Of a stretch of 64,000 bases of DNA, positions 33,869 to 42,697 are shown one piece after another. The notes beneath the pieces were generated by a model. That model was not told where the DNA came from. It saw only the letters and a list, made by a program, of their open reading frames with translations, and ran no database searches. Position numbers and translations under genes: made by a program. How positions within the stretch are numbered: position 1 is the first letter of the stretch; each line of letters begins with the position of its first letter. Source of the stretch: Planctomycetota bacterium. GTDB taxonomy: Bacteria; Planctomycetota; UBA8742; UBA2392. The stretch spans positions 90,254 to 154,253 of the forward strand of contig JAIOJA010000040.1 in NCBI GenBank assembly GCA_019912315.1. Reading direction: 5' to 3'.

Positions 33869-34843
33869 ATGGCAGCCCTCGTATCGGCAATCGTTCCAAC
33901 CTTCAATCGCGGCGAGGCGATGCGCCCGAGCATCGAGTCCATCCTTGACCAGACCTACCGCCCGCTTGAGCTGGTGATCGTGGACGACGGCAGCACCAAC
34001 GACACGCCCCAGGTTATCCAGCGTATGGGTGAACTGGCGCGCGAGCGGGGCGTCGAGTTCCAGACCATGCGCCAGGAAAACGCGGGTGCGCCGGCGGCGC
34101 GCAACGCGGGGATGAGTATTGCCAAGGGCGACTATTTCGCGCACCTCGACGACGACGACCGCTGGTACCCGACCAAGCTGGAGAAGCAGATCGCCGAGCT
34201 CGAACGCACGGGCGCGGACCTGTGCGCCTGCTACACGGTGCGCAACAGCGTCAAGGGGACCAGCAGCCGTATGCCCGGCAAGGGCAGGCCGCTGCTCGGG
34301 CAGGGCACTCCGGGTGACGTTATCAGCGGGCGCTCAAGCGCGCACATCAACAGCCTTGTCCATACACGCCGCATGATCGATCAGCATGGCGGCTTTGACG
34401 CGCGCCTGCGCAACTGTTTCGACCACGAGTTCATGACGCGTTTCGCGCTGACGGTCAAAACCTGCCAGGTTGAGGAAGTGCTTGCGACTTATGACTGTCG
34501 CGCCGATTCCCTGACGCGTTCAGGACAGTGGGAAAAGCAGCTTCGCAAGAACAACTATCGCGTCATGATGGCCCGCACGCTCAAGGAAAAGCTCTCCGGG
34601 CTGCCGCAATGGGATGAACAGGCTTGGCTAGACCGGACCGCCATGGTTGTGCGGCAGACTGTAAAGCACTACCTGTGGCGGGTAGACTTCGCCGGCGCGC
34701 GCGAGCAGTTGCAGCTGATGCACTCCCTTGTCGGCAACCACCCGGAGTACCGCCAGATGAAGCGTCGATACCTCAAGTATCGCGTACTTGCGGCCATCGG
34801 CTTCCCGGTAAAGAAAGATCGCTGGTCGGATGCGGACGCATAG
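33869..34843 (+). CDS. family 2 glycosyltransferase
   Basis: 324 aa, GT-A fold. The N-terminus VSAIVPTFNRGEAMRPSIES and LVIVDDGSTNDTPQVI is the nucleotide-sugar site; HLDDDDRWYPTKLE holds the DxD metal motif; NCFDHEFMTRFAL carries the probable catalytic Asp region. No membrane segment, so it acts on the cytoplasmic face. With the GT87-like protein and an FkbM methyltransferase it suggests a small glycan-building group mixed with carA. Start ATG has no strong ribosome site. Confidence 0.88.
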   Translation: MAALVSAIVPTFNRGEAMRPSIESILDQTYRPLELVIVDDGSTNDTPQVIQRMGELARERGVEFQTMRQENAGAPAARNAGMSIAKGDYFAHLDDDDRWYPTKLEKQIAELERTGADLCACYTVRNSVKGTSSRMPGKGRPLLGQGTPGDVISGRSSAHINSLVHTRRMIDQHGGFDARLRNCFDHEFMTRFALTVKTCQVEEVLATYDCRADSLTRSGQWEKQLRKNNYRVMMARTLKEKLSGLPQWDEQAWLDRTAMVVRQTVKHYLWRVDFAGAREQLQLMHSLVGNHPEYRQMKRRYLKYRVLAAIGFPVKKDRWSDADA

Positions 34844-34850
34844 GGCTATG

Positions 34851-35267
34851 ATGCCGCCCATGAACGCCGTTGAATCTGCGCGAACCATGCTGCGAAAATT
34901 CGGGCTGCGTGTCACCGTGACCCGCGCGACGCTCGTGGCCGCCATGCTGGAAGCGCACGAGCCTGTCAGCATGGACGACGCCGTACGCCTGTGTGGCGAA
35001 AACGGCGGCGACCCGGCGACGATCTACCGTAACCTGCAAGCCCTGACGGAAGCGGGCATCCTCCAGCCGGTGCGCGGCGTGGGGCGGCGCGAGATGTTCG
35101 AGCTCGTGCATGATCCGCACTCGCACGCCCATGTCAGTTGCACGCGCTGCGGACGCGTCGAGTGCATAGACCTGGAGAAACTGCCCGCCCGCCCCGCCGC
35201 CCCTTCCGGTTGGATCGTTGACGACGTCACCGTCACCGTGTGGGGCTTGTGTCCGGAGTGCCGCTGA
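34851..35267 (+). CDS. Fur-family metal- or peroxide-responsive regulator
   Basis: 138 aa from the ATG at 34851, which has AGGG five bases upstream (ATGs at 34830, 34848 and 34860 are also in frame). The winged helix (TVTRATLVAAMLEAHEPVSMDDAV, then DPATIYRNLQALTEAGIL) is typical of Fur. The dimer/metal domain has HDPHSHAHVSCTRCGRVECI with HxHxH and CxxC, and a second CPEC at the extreme C-terminus, giving the four-Cys structural zinc site. Whether it senses iron, zinc or peroxide (Fur, Zur or PerR) cannot be said. No metal-uptake gene is near; it overlaps the end of the GT2 region and precedes an FkbM gene. Confidence 0.88.
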   Translation: MPPMNAVESARTMLRKFGLRVTVTRATLVAAMLEAHEPVSMDDAVRLCGENGGDPATIYRNLQALTEAGILQPVRGVGRREMFELVHDPHSHAHVSCTRCGRVECIDLEKLPARPAAPSGWIVDDVTVTVWGLCPECR

Positions 35268-35270
35268 ACC

Positions 35271-36155
35271 ATGCCGAGCATCCGTGAACGTATCGCGTTC
35301 CTGCGCCGCGCGGGCGTCGGTTATGCTTGGCTGCTGCTGCTGCGGCGCCTTGGCAAGAAGCGCGCGCGCCGCCTGCACGGCGACCGCAGGTTCCTGGTGC
35401 CGCTTGACACCGCGGGCGGCATCCAGTTGATGCGCAAGGGCGAAGTATGGATGGTACCGCTGTTGCGCGCGGTACTGCCGGTTACCTCCGGCAGTTTCAT
35501 CGACGCCGGCGCCAGCGTCGGGCAGACCCTGCTGCAACTTCGCGCCGCGGATGAAGAGCGCCCGTGGATCGGCTTTGAGCCGTCGGCGCAGCCGTGCGAG
35601 ACAATCCGCGCGCTGGTAAAACTGAACGGGCTGCGCAACACCCGCCTGTTTGAATCCGGGCTGTCAGATCGCCACGGTGACGCCGTGCTGCACGGCATCA
35701 GCAGCACCGACGGCTCGGCCAGCATGATCAGGGACTATCACGGATCGAGCCATCCTTCGCAGAACATGACGTTCAACGTCACGCTCACGGACGGCGCGAC
35801 GCTTACGGATGAGCAACTCGAAGCGCCCGTCGGAGTCGTCAAGATCGATGTCGAGGGCATGGAGCTTGAAGTCATCCGGGGCTTGCGGGGCGTCATCGAG
35901 CGAGACCGCCCTTTGCTGGTATGCGAGATCCTGCCCATGCCCGACGAAGGCACCGAGCGCACCAGGCGCCTGCTGGCGCGGCAGCAGGATTTGATGGCGC
36001 TGCTGTGCGACCTGCGCTATCGCCTTGTACATATCGGTATGGTCGGCGGCTACACCGACGTCGAAGCCCCGCGCAACGACGTGGATCGCCATGCCGGGAA
36101 CTATCTGTTGATACCGGCGGAGCGTTACGGGCAGATCAGAAAGCTGCTGTCGTGA
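35271..36155 (+). CDS. FkbM family methyltransferase
   Basis: 294 aa. The SAM-binding motif FIDAGASVGQTLLQL (about residue 75), IGFEPSAQPCETI as the acidic-loop strand and VGVVKIDVEGMELEVIRGL as the FkbM signature are present. FkbM-type enzymes methylate hydroxyl groups of sugars and natural products. It starts three bases after the Fur-family stop and ends 20 bases before the convergent ctaAB fusion. Target unknown; the GT2 and GT87-like genes suggest a glycan. Confidence 0.86.
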   Translation: MPSIRERIAFLRRAGVGYAWLLLLRRLGKKRARRLHGDRRFLVPLDTAGGIQLMRKGEVWMVPLLRAVLPVTSGSFIDAGASVGQTLLQLRAADEERPWIGFEPSAQPCETIRALVKLNGLRNTRLFESGLSDRHGDAVLHGISSTDGSASMIRDYHGSSHPSQNMTFNVTLTDGATLTDEQLEAPVGVVKIDVEGMELEVIRGLRGVIERDRPLLVCEILPMPDEGTERTRRLLARQQDLMALLCDLRYRLVHIGMVGGYTDVEAPRNDVDRHAGNYLLIPAERYGQIRKLLS

Positions 36156-36175
36156 ATGGCGCCGTTACACGTTCG

Positions 36176-38074
36176 CTACCACACGTCGAACAACAGCACG
36201 CCCAGCAGCAGCGGCAGGTACAGCAGGCTGGCGAAGAACACGCCGCGGGTCGATTCCCGCGTGCGCTTGAACTGGTTGACCACGCCCGCCGTCGTGAACC
36301 CAGCGCCCAGGGCAAGCGCGCCGATCGTGTACGTCCAGCCCGCCATGCCCACCCAGGCCGGCATGAAGCTGGTGAACATCAGCACCAGGCACCACAGTAC
36401 GATCTGTCGCGCCACCATCGCGCCGTCCGGGTCCTCGACGCTCAGCATTTTCATCCCGCCCTGCTTGTAGTCCTCGCGGTACAGCCACGCGATCGACCAG
36501 AAGTGCGGCAACTGCCAGACGAACAGGATCGCGCCCAGCACAAACGCCCCAAGCTCAATCCCGCCTGTGGCCGCGGTCCAGCCGATCATCGGTGGCAGCG
36601 CCCCGGGGATCGCACCCACCAGCGTGTTCAGGGTCGTGCGGGTCTTGAGCGGTGTGTAGATCAGCAGATAGATCGCGCTGGTCGCTGCGGTCATGCCGGC
36701 CGCCAGGACGCTCACCCCAAGCAGCACGATCAGCAGCCCGCCCAAGATGCTCAGCCATCCGAACGCCAGCGCCTCGGCGGGCTGCATCCGTCCGGTGGGC
36801 AGGGGGCGGTTGCGCGTGCGTGGCATGCGCGCGTCCCGGTCGCGCTCGATGTACTGGTTCAGGGCGCCCGTGCCCGCCGCCACGAGGCTCACGCCGATCA
36901 TCGTCGCGCCCAGCACGGCCAGATTGGGCATGCCTGGCGCGGCGATAAAGTACCCCGCCGCGACGGTGACCATCACGAGCCCCGACAGGCGGGCCTTGCT
37001 CAGAACCGTGTAGTCATGCAGGCGCGTGCGCATGGAGTATTCGAACTCACCGGCAGTGGTGACGGCCGGTCGCTCACCGTCGCCGGGCAGCACCAGGCGA
37101 TGCAGCCATAGGGCCTGCACACTGAGGGTCGCGAGCAGCAACGCGCCCGTGGTGACGTGGGCCGTGCGCAGCAGGGCGACAAGGCTGGCAGGGTCCGACG
37201 ACACGAGGTTGCCCTGGGTCAGCATCCAGGGCACCAGTCCCAGAAACACCTGCACGACCAGAAGGAAGGCGGCGCCTGCCGCGACGTGCCGCAGGGGGGC
37301 GAACTTCGAATGATAGTGGAAGACGCGCATGATCATGTACGTCACGCCGATGGTCACGACGAATGCGCCCCCGACGTGCCACATGACGTGGTTGCCGGTC
37401 TGGCGCACCAGGGTGCCCAGCGCGAGTTGCGCGATGGCCAGTATCACCAGGGCAAGGCTGAGCTTGCGCGACGCGCCGCCTGCGGGCGACTTCTGCGCCT
37501 GCCAAGTCGTCGCCCAGCGCGCCGAGGACACGATCATGACGCAGCCCAGGAAGGCGAAAATCACCTGTCCGATAACCCCGTGGAACATCGCCTTGACGGC
37601 GCGGCGCAGCTCAACGTCGTAGCCGCCGCCGGTGTAGGCCAGCACGGTGTCCCGCACGCCTTCGTCACTGACAACCAGCACGCGCAAGCCGCCGATCAGT
37701 CCCTGCAGACAGACCAAGGCCAGTGCGATTACGCCCAGCCAGCGGCGCGGGCTGCCATTGCTCCCCTTCCACAACGCGACGGCCAGCCCGATGGCGGCGA
37801 AACCGATCACTGTGCCGATCACGCGGTGCCCGTCTTCCCAGGCGCGACCGCCGTCGGCCTGCCACCATGAGGTGAACCATTCCCAGAAGCGCAGTGACCA
37901 GCCGGGGTTGGTGTCGCCGGCGCGGGTGGTCGTGACCATGGCGCCGACGATGATCATGAACAGTAACAGGGCCACACAGGCAACCGCGAAGCGGTGCGCC
38001 CATTTTTGCCATACCTTTGCCTGGAGCTCGTTGCCCATGGGGGCGTCTTTTAAACTCTCCATAGCGGACAGCAT
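36176..38074 (-). CDS. ctaAB: fused heme A synthase (CtaA/COX15) and protoheme IX farnesyltransferase (CtaB/COX10)
   Basis: 632 aa. Residues about 20-345 form the COX15/CtaA part, with HRFAVACVALLLFMIIVGAMV, a GDTNPGWS loop and His in DGHRVIG and MFHGVIGQ, later GNHVMWHVGG and TAHVTTGALL as heme-ligand helices. Residues about 355-632 are the COX10/CtaB part: SKARLSGLVMVTVAAGYF, LNQYIERDRDARMPRTRNRPLP (the N-x-x-x-D-x-x-x-D motif for polyprenyl diphosphate) and YTPLKTRTTLNTLVGAIPGALPP. Normally two genes; fusion would make heme B to O to A in one membrane protein. It is divergent from SCO1 and the oxidase operon it serves. Start codon choice among 38074, 38062 and 38038 is open. Confidence 0.93.
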   Translation of the reverse strand: MLSAMESLKDAPMGNELQAKVWQKWAHRFAVACVALLLFMIIVGAMVTTTRAGDTNPGWSLRFWEWFTSWWQADGGRAWEDGHRVIGTVIGFAAIGLAVALWKGSNGSPRRWLGVIALALVCLQGLIGGLRVLVVSDEGVRDTVLAYTGGGYDVELRRAVKAMFHGVIGQVIFAFLGCVMIVSSARWATTWQAQKSPAGGASRKLSLALVILAIAQLALGTLVRQTGNHVMWHVGGAFVVTIGVTYMIMRVFHYHSKFAPLRHVAAGAAFLLVVQVFLGLVPWMLTQGNLVSSDPASLVALLRTAHVTTGALLLATLSVQALWLHRLVLPGDGERPAVTTAGEFEYSMRTRLHDYTVLSKARLSGLVMVTVAAGYFIAAPGMPNLAVLGATMIGVSLVAAGTGALNQYIERDRDARMPRTRNRPLPTGRMQPAEALAFGWLSILGGLLIVLLGVSVLAAGMTAATSAIYLLIYTPLKTRTTLNTLVGAIPGALPPMIGWTAATGGIELGAFVLGAILFVWQLPHFWSIAWLYREDYKQGGMKMLSVEDPDGAMVARQIVLWCLVLMFTSFMPAWVGMAGWTYTIGALALGAGFTTAGVVNQFKRTRESTRGVFFASLLYLPLLLGVLLFDVW

Positions 38075-38101
38075 ACCCCGCGGCGGACGAAATCGGACGC
38101 A

Positions 38102-38125
38102 TAAACGGACACATTTGTCCGTTTA
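38102..38125. promoter_or_regulatory. perfect palindrome, candidate operator between ctaAB and the oxidase operon
   Basis: TAAACGGACA, spacer CATT, TGTCCGTTTA: a perfect 10-bp inverted repeat 28 bases upstream of the ctaAB start and before SCO1. A half-site TGTCCATTTA (one mismatch) lies at 38175-38184. A possible plus-strand -35 TTGTCC (38115-38120) and -10 TAGAAT (38136-38141; spacer only 15) overlap it, so a repressor could control both divergent units. There is no T-run, so it is not a terminator. The regulator is unknown. Confidence 0.6.
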
Positions 38126-38320
38126 CAGGGGGCGATAGAATAGTCTACACATCGACCGGCAAACTGGTCAGGAATGTCCATTTATGTGGGCTGAGACGAC
38201 TGTCTCTTGCCGCGAACGCGCTGTGAAAAACCCCCTGTAAACCGCATCGTGAACATGCTAAAGCACCCTCATTCCGGGGGCGGAAATCCGCCTCCGTTGG
38301 CACACTCTGTCCGGTCGTTC

Positions 38321-39172
38321 ATGTACTTGAAGTTCATACCTTCGATACTGGTAGTTTCGCTGTTTGCGGCGTGCTGTTGCGCGCAGTCACGCGCGCAACT
38401 TGAGTATGAGCTGCGCGGCGTGGATGTCGTTGAACGCATTGGCGATAGGATCCCGACCGGACTCAGCTTTACCGACGACGACAACCGCCATGTCACCCTG
38501 GGCCAGTACCTCAAGCCGGGGCGCCCGCTGCTGATCTCGTTGAACTACAGCAATTGCCCGCGCCTGTGCAGCTACCAGCTCAATGATCTGTCACGCGCTC
38601 TCAGCCAGATGGAATGGACGCCAGGCAACGAATTCGTGGCCCTCACCATCAGCATCGACCCCACGGAAGACTACAAGCAGGCGAAACAAACCAAGCTGCG
38701 TTACTTGGGCCAAGTCGGCAAAGCCGAGGCGGACCACGGCTGGCATTTTCTTACCAGCGGCGATGAGTCTCAGGTGCTGGCCCTGGCCAAGGCACTGGGC
38801 TACAGCTATCGGTTCGACGGGGAGTCCGGTGAATACCGCCACAAGGCTGCAATGTTCATTGTGAACGGCGACGGCGTGATCTCGCACTACCTGCGAAATC
38901 TGGCTTACGACCCGAAGGACCTGACCGCGCAACTGAAGGCGTCGGCCGATGGCAAGATGGGGCAGCCCAGCACGGACGCCTCGGGTTTCGGGCTGAACTG
39001 TTTTGCGTTCGAGTACACGGATAACATGAGCCGCGCTTTCAACTTCATGCGAATCGGCGGCGTGGGTATTCTCCTGTTCCTGTTTTCCTTCGTCGGTTAC
39101 TGGTGGTTCCGCGAACTGCGCAAGCCGCGCGAGGCGAAGGTGGATGATAGTGTTCAACCGGAAGCGACCTGA
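38321..39172 (+). CDS. SCO1/SenC-like copper chaperone with C-terminal membrane anchor
   Basis: 283 aa from the ATG at 38321, which places a Sec signal (FIPSILVVSLFAACCCAQ) at the N-terminus; in-frame ATGs upstream (38255, 38207 region) give implausible leaders. Thioredoxin fold with the SCO copper site: Cys in NYSNCPRLCSYQLNDL (CxxxC, about residue 78) and the distal His in YRHKAAMFIV. A C-terminal membrane segment (GGVGILLFLFSFVGYWWF) is present. It delivers copper to the CuA centre of subunit II, whose gene starts with a one-base TGATG overlap. Confidence 0.92.
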   Translation: MYLKFIPSILVVSLFAACCCAQSRAQLEYELRGVDVVERIGDRIPTGLSFTDDDNRHVTLGQYLKPGRPLLISLNYSNCPRLCSYQLNDLSRALSQMEWTPGNEFVALTISIDPTEDYKQAKQTKLRYLGQVGKAEADHGWHFLTSGDESQVLALAKALGYSYRFDGESGEYRHKAAMFIVNGDGVISHYLRNLAYDPKDLTAQLKASADGKMGQPSTDASGFGLNCFAFEYTDNMSRAFNFMRIGGVGILLFLFSFVGYWWFRELRKPREAKVDDSVQPEAT

Positions 39173-40215
39173 TGATGGCTGATCTCGCTTTGGGAAGTCT
39201 GTTGCCGCTGGCCGACGCCGGTGGATCGTTCTGGTTCCCGCCGGAGGCATCCAGTGTCGCCGCGGGCTCGGACTTCACCTACGACTTCATACTGTGGCTG
39301 AGCATTCTGTTCTTCGTCGCCATCTGCGGCGTGACCGGGTACTTCGTGTTCAAGTACCGCAAGCGCCCCGGCCACACAGAAGAGATTACATCTACCCACA
39401 ACACACGTCTCGAGCTCGCCTGGTCGATCATACCGCTGTTTCTGCTGATGGCGATTTTCGGCATCAGCACCTACTGGTACCTGATCATGGTCACCCCGCC
39501 GACCGAGGACGTAACCGAAATTGAGGTCACCGCCAAGCAGTGGAACTGGACCTTCAGCTACCAGGGCAACGGGCTGCCCGCAGGCAAGAAGTTCATGGTG
39601 CCGGCGGCGCTGCATGTTGTGAAAGACCGCAACTATCAGTTGATCATGACCACGCCGGACCGCGATGTGCTGCACTCGCTTTTCATACCGGCCTTCCGCG
39701 TCAAGCAGGACTGCGTGCCCGGGCGGTACAACAAGCTTTGGTTCCGCCCGACGATGTCGCACATGGAGTCCGGCAACGAGGACGGCTTCATGCTGTACTG
39801 TACCGAGTACTGCGGGCGCGACCACTCGGTAATGACCGCGCGCGTATTTGTCTGGGAGACCGAAGCCGAGTGGCGAACCGCCATTGTGAAGGGGGGCGAC
39901 ATCACCCAGATCAAGGATTTGGTCACCCGCGGCGAGTCCATCTACAACCAGAACTGTGCGAGTTGCCACAGCCTTGACGGGACGGTTCCGCCGGGCGGCG
40001 GGCCTTCCTGGCAGGGTTTGTGGGGCAAAGAAGAGACAATGACCGACGGCAGCAAGGTCGTCGTAGACGAAACCTATGTTCGCGATTCGACCAAAGAGCC
40101 GGGCAAGCAGGTCGTGCAGGGATACCCCGATGTCATGACACCATTTGATTGGGGCGACCAGAACGACGCCTACATCGAAGGCATTATCGCTTACATGAAA
40201 TCACTGAAGGAATAG
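39172..40215 (+). CDS. coxB: cytochrome c oxidase subunit II with fused cytochrome c (caa3 type)
   Basis: 347 aa. Two membrane helices (about residues 38-60 and 80-102), then a cupredoxin domain with the CuA ligands: His in RDVLHSLF and CTEYCGRDHSVM (two Cys, His, Met). After residue 240 comes a class I cytochrome c: CASCH heme site (about 263-267) and a Met ligand probably in YPDVMTPF. The fused cytochrome c makes this a caa3-type oxidase taking electrons directly from a c-type carrier. The first ATG overlaps the SCO1 stop; the ATG at 39175 is also possible. Confidence 0.95.
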   Translation: MMADLALGSLLPLADAGGSFWFPPEASSVAAGSDFTYDFILWLSILFFVAICGVTGYFVFKYRKRPGHTEEITSTHNTRLELAWSIIPLFLLMAIFGISTYWYLIMVTPPTEDVTEIEVTAKQWNWTFSYQGNGLPAGKKFMVPAALHVVKDRNYQLIMTTPDRDVLHSLFIPAFRVKQDCVPGRYNKLWFRPTMSHMESGNEDGFMLYCTEYCGRDHSVMTARVFVWETEAEWRTAIVKGGDITQIKDLVTRGESIYNQNCASCHSLDGTVPPGGGPSWQGLWGKEETMTDGSKVVVDETYVRDSTKEPGKQVVQGYPDVMTPFDWGDQNDAYIEGIIAYMKSLKE

Positions 40216-40231
40216 CCAAGGACGCATACCC

Positions 40232-41956
40232 ATGGCCGGTGGCACTGTTGAAGAACCCTCTTCGGGCGATGTCATTCACCCGAAAGTCCATTACCTGAAC
40301 GCAACCAAAGGGTTGAAGTCCTGGCTGGTGACGCTTGACCACAAGCGCATCGCGATCATGTACCTGATCGCGGTTAGTGTCGCCTTGCTGCTTGGTGGGT
40401 TCTGGGCCGTGCTGCTGCGCACGGAACTACTTAGCCCCGGCGGCGTCGGCGAGCAGGCCAACTTCGTCCTGAGCAACGACTGGTACAACAAAGCCTTCAC
40501 GCTTCACGGCGCGATCATGGTGTTCCTGTTCATCATCCCGGGAATACCGGCCAGTCTTGGCAACTTCATTCTGCCCATGCAGCTTGGCGCCAAGGACTTG
40601 GCCCTGCCGCGCATCAACCTGTTCAGTTGGTACCTCTACATCATGGGGTTGATCTTCTTCCTGGGCGTGCTGTTCCTTGGCGGGCTCGACACCGGCTGGA
40701 CCTTGTACCCGCCGCTGTCATCAGGGCGACCCGTTCAAATGAGCCTGATATTCGCCTACACAGCCGTGTTTATTCTGGGCTTCAGCAGCATTCTGACCGG
40801 ACTGAACTTCATCGCGACGATTCACAAGCTGCGCCCGCGCGGCATGACCATGTACAAGATGCCCCTGTTCCTCTGGGCGCTGTACGCGACGTCGCTGATC
40901 CAGGTGCTGGCGACGCCGGTCATCGGGCTGACGCTGGGCCTGTCCATGATCGAGCACGTCTTCAAGGTCGGCATCTTCCTGCCGCAGTACGGCGGTGACC
41001 CGGTCATGTACCAGCACTTCTTCTGGTTCTACAGCCACCCGGCCGTGTACATCATGGTGCTGCCGGCCATGGGCGTGCAGTCGGAACTGATCGCGGTGTA
41101 TTCGCGCAAGCACGTGTTCGGCTACAAGGCGATCGCCTGGTCGTCGATCGCGATTGCGGCAATCGGCTTCCTTGTCTGGGGTCACCACATGTTCGTGTCG
41201 GGGCAGTCACCGACGGCGGGCATTGTGTTCAGCTTCCTTACCTTCCTGGTGGCGATTCCGAGTGCCATCAAGGTCTTCAACTGGGTGGCGACGCTTTACA
41301 GGGGGTCGATCGACTTCAAGGCGCCCATGATCTACGCCCTGGCGTTCATTTATCTGTTTGGCATCGGCGGCCTGACCGGGCTGTTCCTGGCCAGCATTGC
41401 CACCAATGTGCACTTGCACGACACGTACTTCGTAATCGCGCACTTCCACATGGTGATGGTTGGCTCGGTGTTGACTGCCTTCCTGGGCGGCGTGCATCAC
41501 TGGTGGCCGAAGCTGGTAGGCCGGATGTACAACGAAACGCTGGCACGCATCTGTGCGGTGCTCGTGTTCGTCGGCTTCAATGTGACGTTCATGCCGCAGT
41601 TCGTGGCGGGCACGCGGGGCATGCCGCGGCGCTATGCCAATTATCTTGATGAGTTCACCATCTTCCACCAGGTCAGCACCGTTGGTGCCTACATTCTTGG
41701 TGCGGCCGTGGTGATCCAGGCGGGCTACCTTGTGCACTCGTTGTTCAAGGGCAAGAAGGCTCCCCCGAACCCATACGGCGGCGCCAGCATTGAATGGCAG
41801 AGCACAAGCCCGCCGGACTTCCACAACTTCACCGAGGAGCCGATCACAACCGGCGCCTATGATTTTGAGAACTGGCAGTACATCTCCGAGGACGAGGGCT
41901 ACAAGCTGAAGCCGAAAGTCCTTGTCACGCGCCAGAGCCTGTCGGAGGTCCACTGA
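40232..41956 (+). CDS. coxA: cytochrome c oxidase subunit I, A2-type (YSHPxV)
   Basis: 574 aa with 12 or more helices. Heme a and a3/CuB ligands are present: HGAIMVFLF, WFYSHPAVY (His269, cross-linked Tyr273), WGHHMFVSG and HDTYFVIAHFHMVMVGS. In helix VI the proton-channel Glu of A1 oxidases (HPEVY) is Ala271, and Tyr267-Ser268 precede His, the YSHPxV signature of A2 oxidases such as that of Rhodothermus marinus. N-terminal segment SWLVTLDHKRIAIMYL is usual. Terminal electron acceptor reduction to water with proton pumping in the inner membrane. Confidence 0.97.
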   Translation: MAGGTVEEPSSGDVIHPKVHYLNATKGLKSWLVTLDHKRIAIMYLIAVSVALLLGGFWAVLLRTELLSPGGVGEQANFVLSNDWYNKAFTLHGAIMVFLFIIPGIPASLGNFILPMQLGAKDLALPRINLFSWYLYIMGLIFFLGVLFLGGLDTGWTLYPPLSSGRPVQMSLIFAYTAVFILGFSSILTGLNFIATIHKLRPRGMTMYKMPLFLWALYATSLIQVLATPVIGLTLGLSMIEHVFKVGIFLPQYGGDPVMYQHFFWFYSHPAVYIMVLPAMGVQSELIAVYSRKHVFGYKAIAWSSIAIAAIGFLVWGHHMFVSGQSPTAGIVFSFLTFLVAIPSAIKVFNWVATLYRGSIDFKAPMIYALAFIYLFGIGGLTGLFLASIATNVHLHDTYFVIAHFHMVMVGSVLTAFLGGVHHWWPKLVGRMYNETLARICAVLVFVGFNVTFMPQFVAGTRGMPRRYANYLDEFTIFHQVSTVGAYILGAAVVIQAGYLVHSLFKGKKAPPNPYGGASIEWQSTSPPDFHNFTEEPITTGAYDFENWQYISEDEGYKLKPKVLVTRQSLSEVH

Positions 41957-42687
41957 TGAGCACTGGCGTCGCTGAACCGGAAAAGTCGCAAGCTCTGCCC
42001 GAAAGGCCCAAAGAGCTTGCCATGCACTTTGACAGCCTGCACCAGCAGTACAACGCCGGCAAGCTGGGCGTGTGGCTGTTCCTGGGACAGGAGTTGCTGT
42101 TCTTCTGCGGGTTGTTCACCGCCTATGCGGTCTACCGCGGCAACCACCAGGAGATGTTCCATTACGCGCACTACTTCCTTGACTGGAAGCTTGGCGGCCT
42201 GAACACCGTTGTGCTGCTGACAAGCTCGTTGACCGCCGCGTGGTCTGTGCGCGCGGCACAGCTTGAGCAGCGCAAGACCCTGATTGCGACACTGGTAATC
42301 ACGTTCCTGTGTGCCGCCGCATTCATGGTGGTGAAGTACATTGAGTACAGCCACAAGATCCACATCGGCGCGGTCTGGAGCAGCCATTTTGCTGTGGCCG
42401 ACGCCGACCTGCCCGCGGCCCTGACCGAGCGCTACCCGGACATCAAGGGTGAAGACCTGCAGCGCATGGGCATGGGAACTTTCTTCGCCATCTATTTCTG
42501 CATGACCGGCCTGCACGGCATCCACGTGCTGGTCGGCATGGGGCTGTACATCTGGCTGATCATTCGTGCCGTGCGCGGAGATTTTAACCGCAAGTACTAC
42601 GGCGCCGTGGACTTCGTGGCGCTGTACTGGCACATCGTTGACATCATCTGGATCTTCCTGTTCCCGCTGTTGTATTTGATCGGGTAA
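41956..42687 (+). CDS. coxC: cytochrome c oxidase subunit III
   Basis: 243 aa with about five or six membrane helices, consistent with the shorter prokaryotic form. Signature stretches are AGKLGVWLFLGQELLFFCGLF near the start, TFFAIYFCMTGLHGIHVLVGM (subunit III motif) and YWHIVDIIWIFLFPLLYL at the end. It starts on the last base of coxA (one-base overlap). Stabilises subunit I. Confidence 0.95.
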   Translation: MSTGVAEPEKSQALPERPKELAMHFDSLHQQYNAGKLGVWLFLGQELLFFCGLFTAYAVYRGNHQEMFHYAHYFLDWKLGGLNTVVLLTSSLTAAWSVRAAQLEQRKTLIATLVITFLCAAAFMVVKYIEYSHKIHIGAVWSSHFAVADADLPAALTERYPDIKGEDLQRMGMGTFFAIYFCMTGLHGIHVLVGMGLYIWLIIRAVRGDFNRKYYGAVDFVALYWHIVDIIWIFLFPLLYLIG

Positions 42688-42697
42688 GGGCAAAGCA

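Noticed and set aside
35921..37111. 396-codon plus-strand frame across the end of the FkbM gene into ctaAB
   Set aside because: Product is Gln/Arg/His-rich low complexity and most of it is antisense to the CtaAB fusion.
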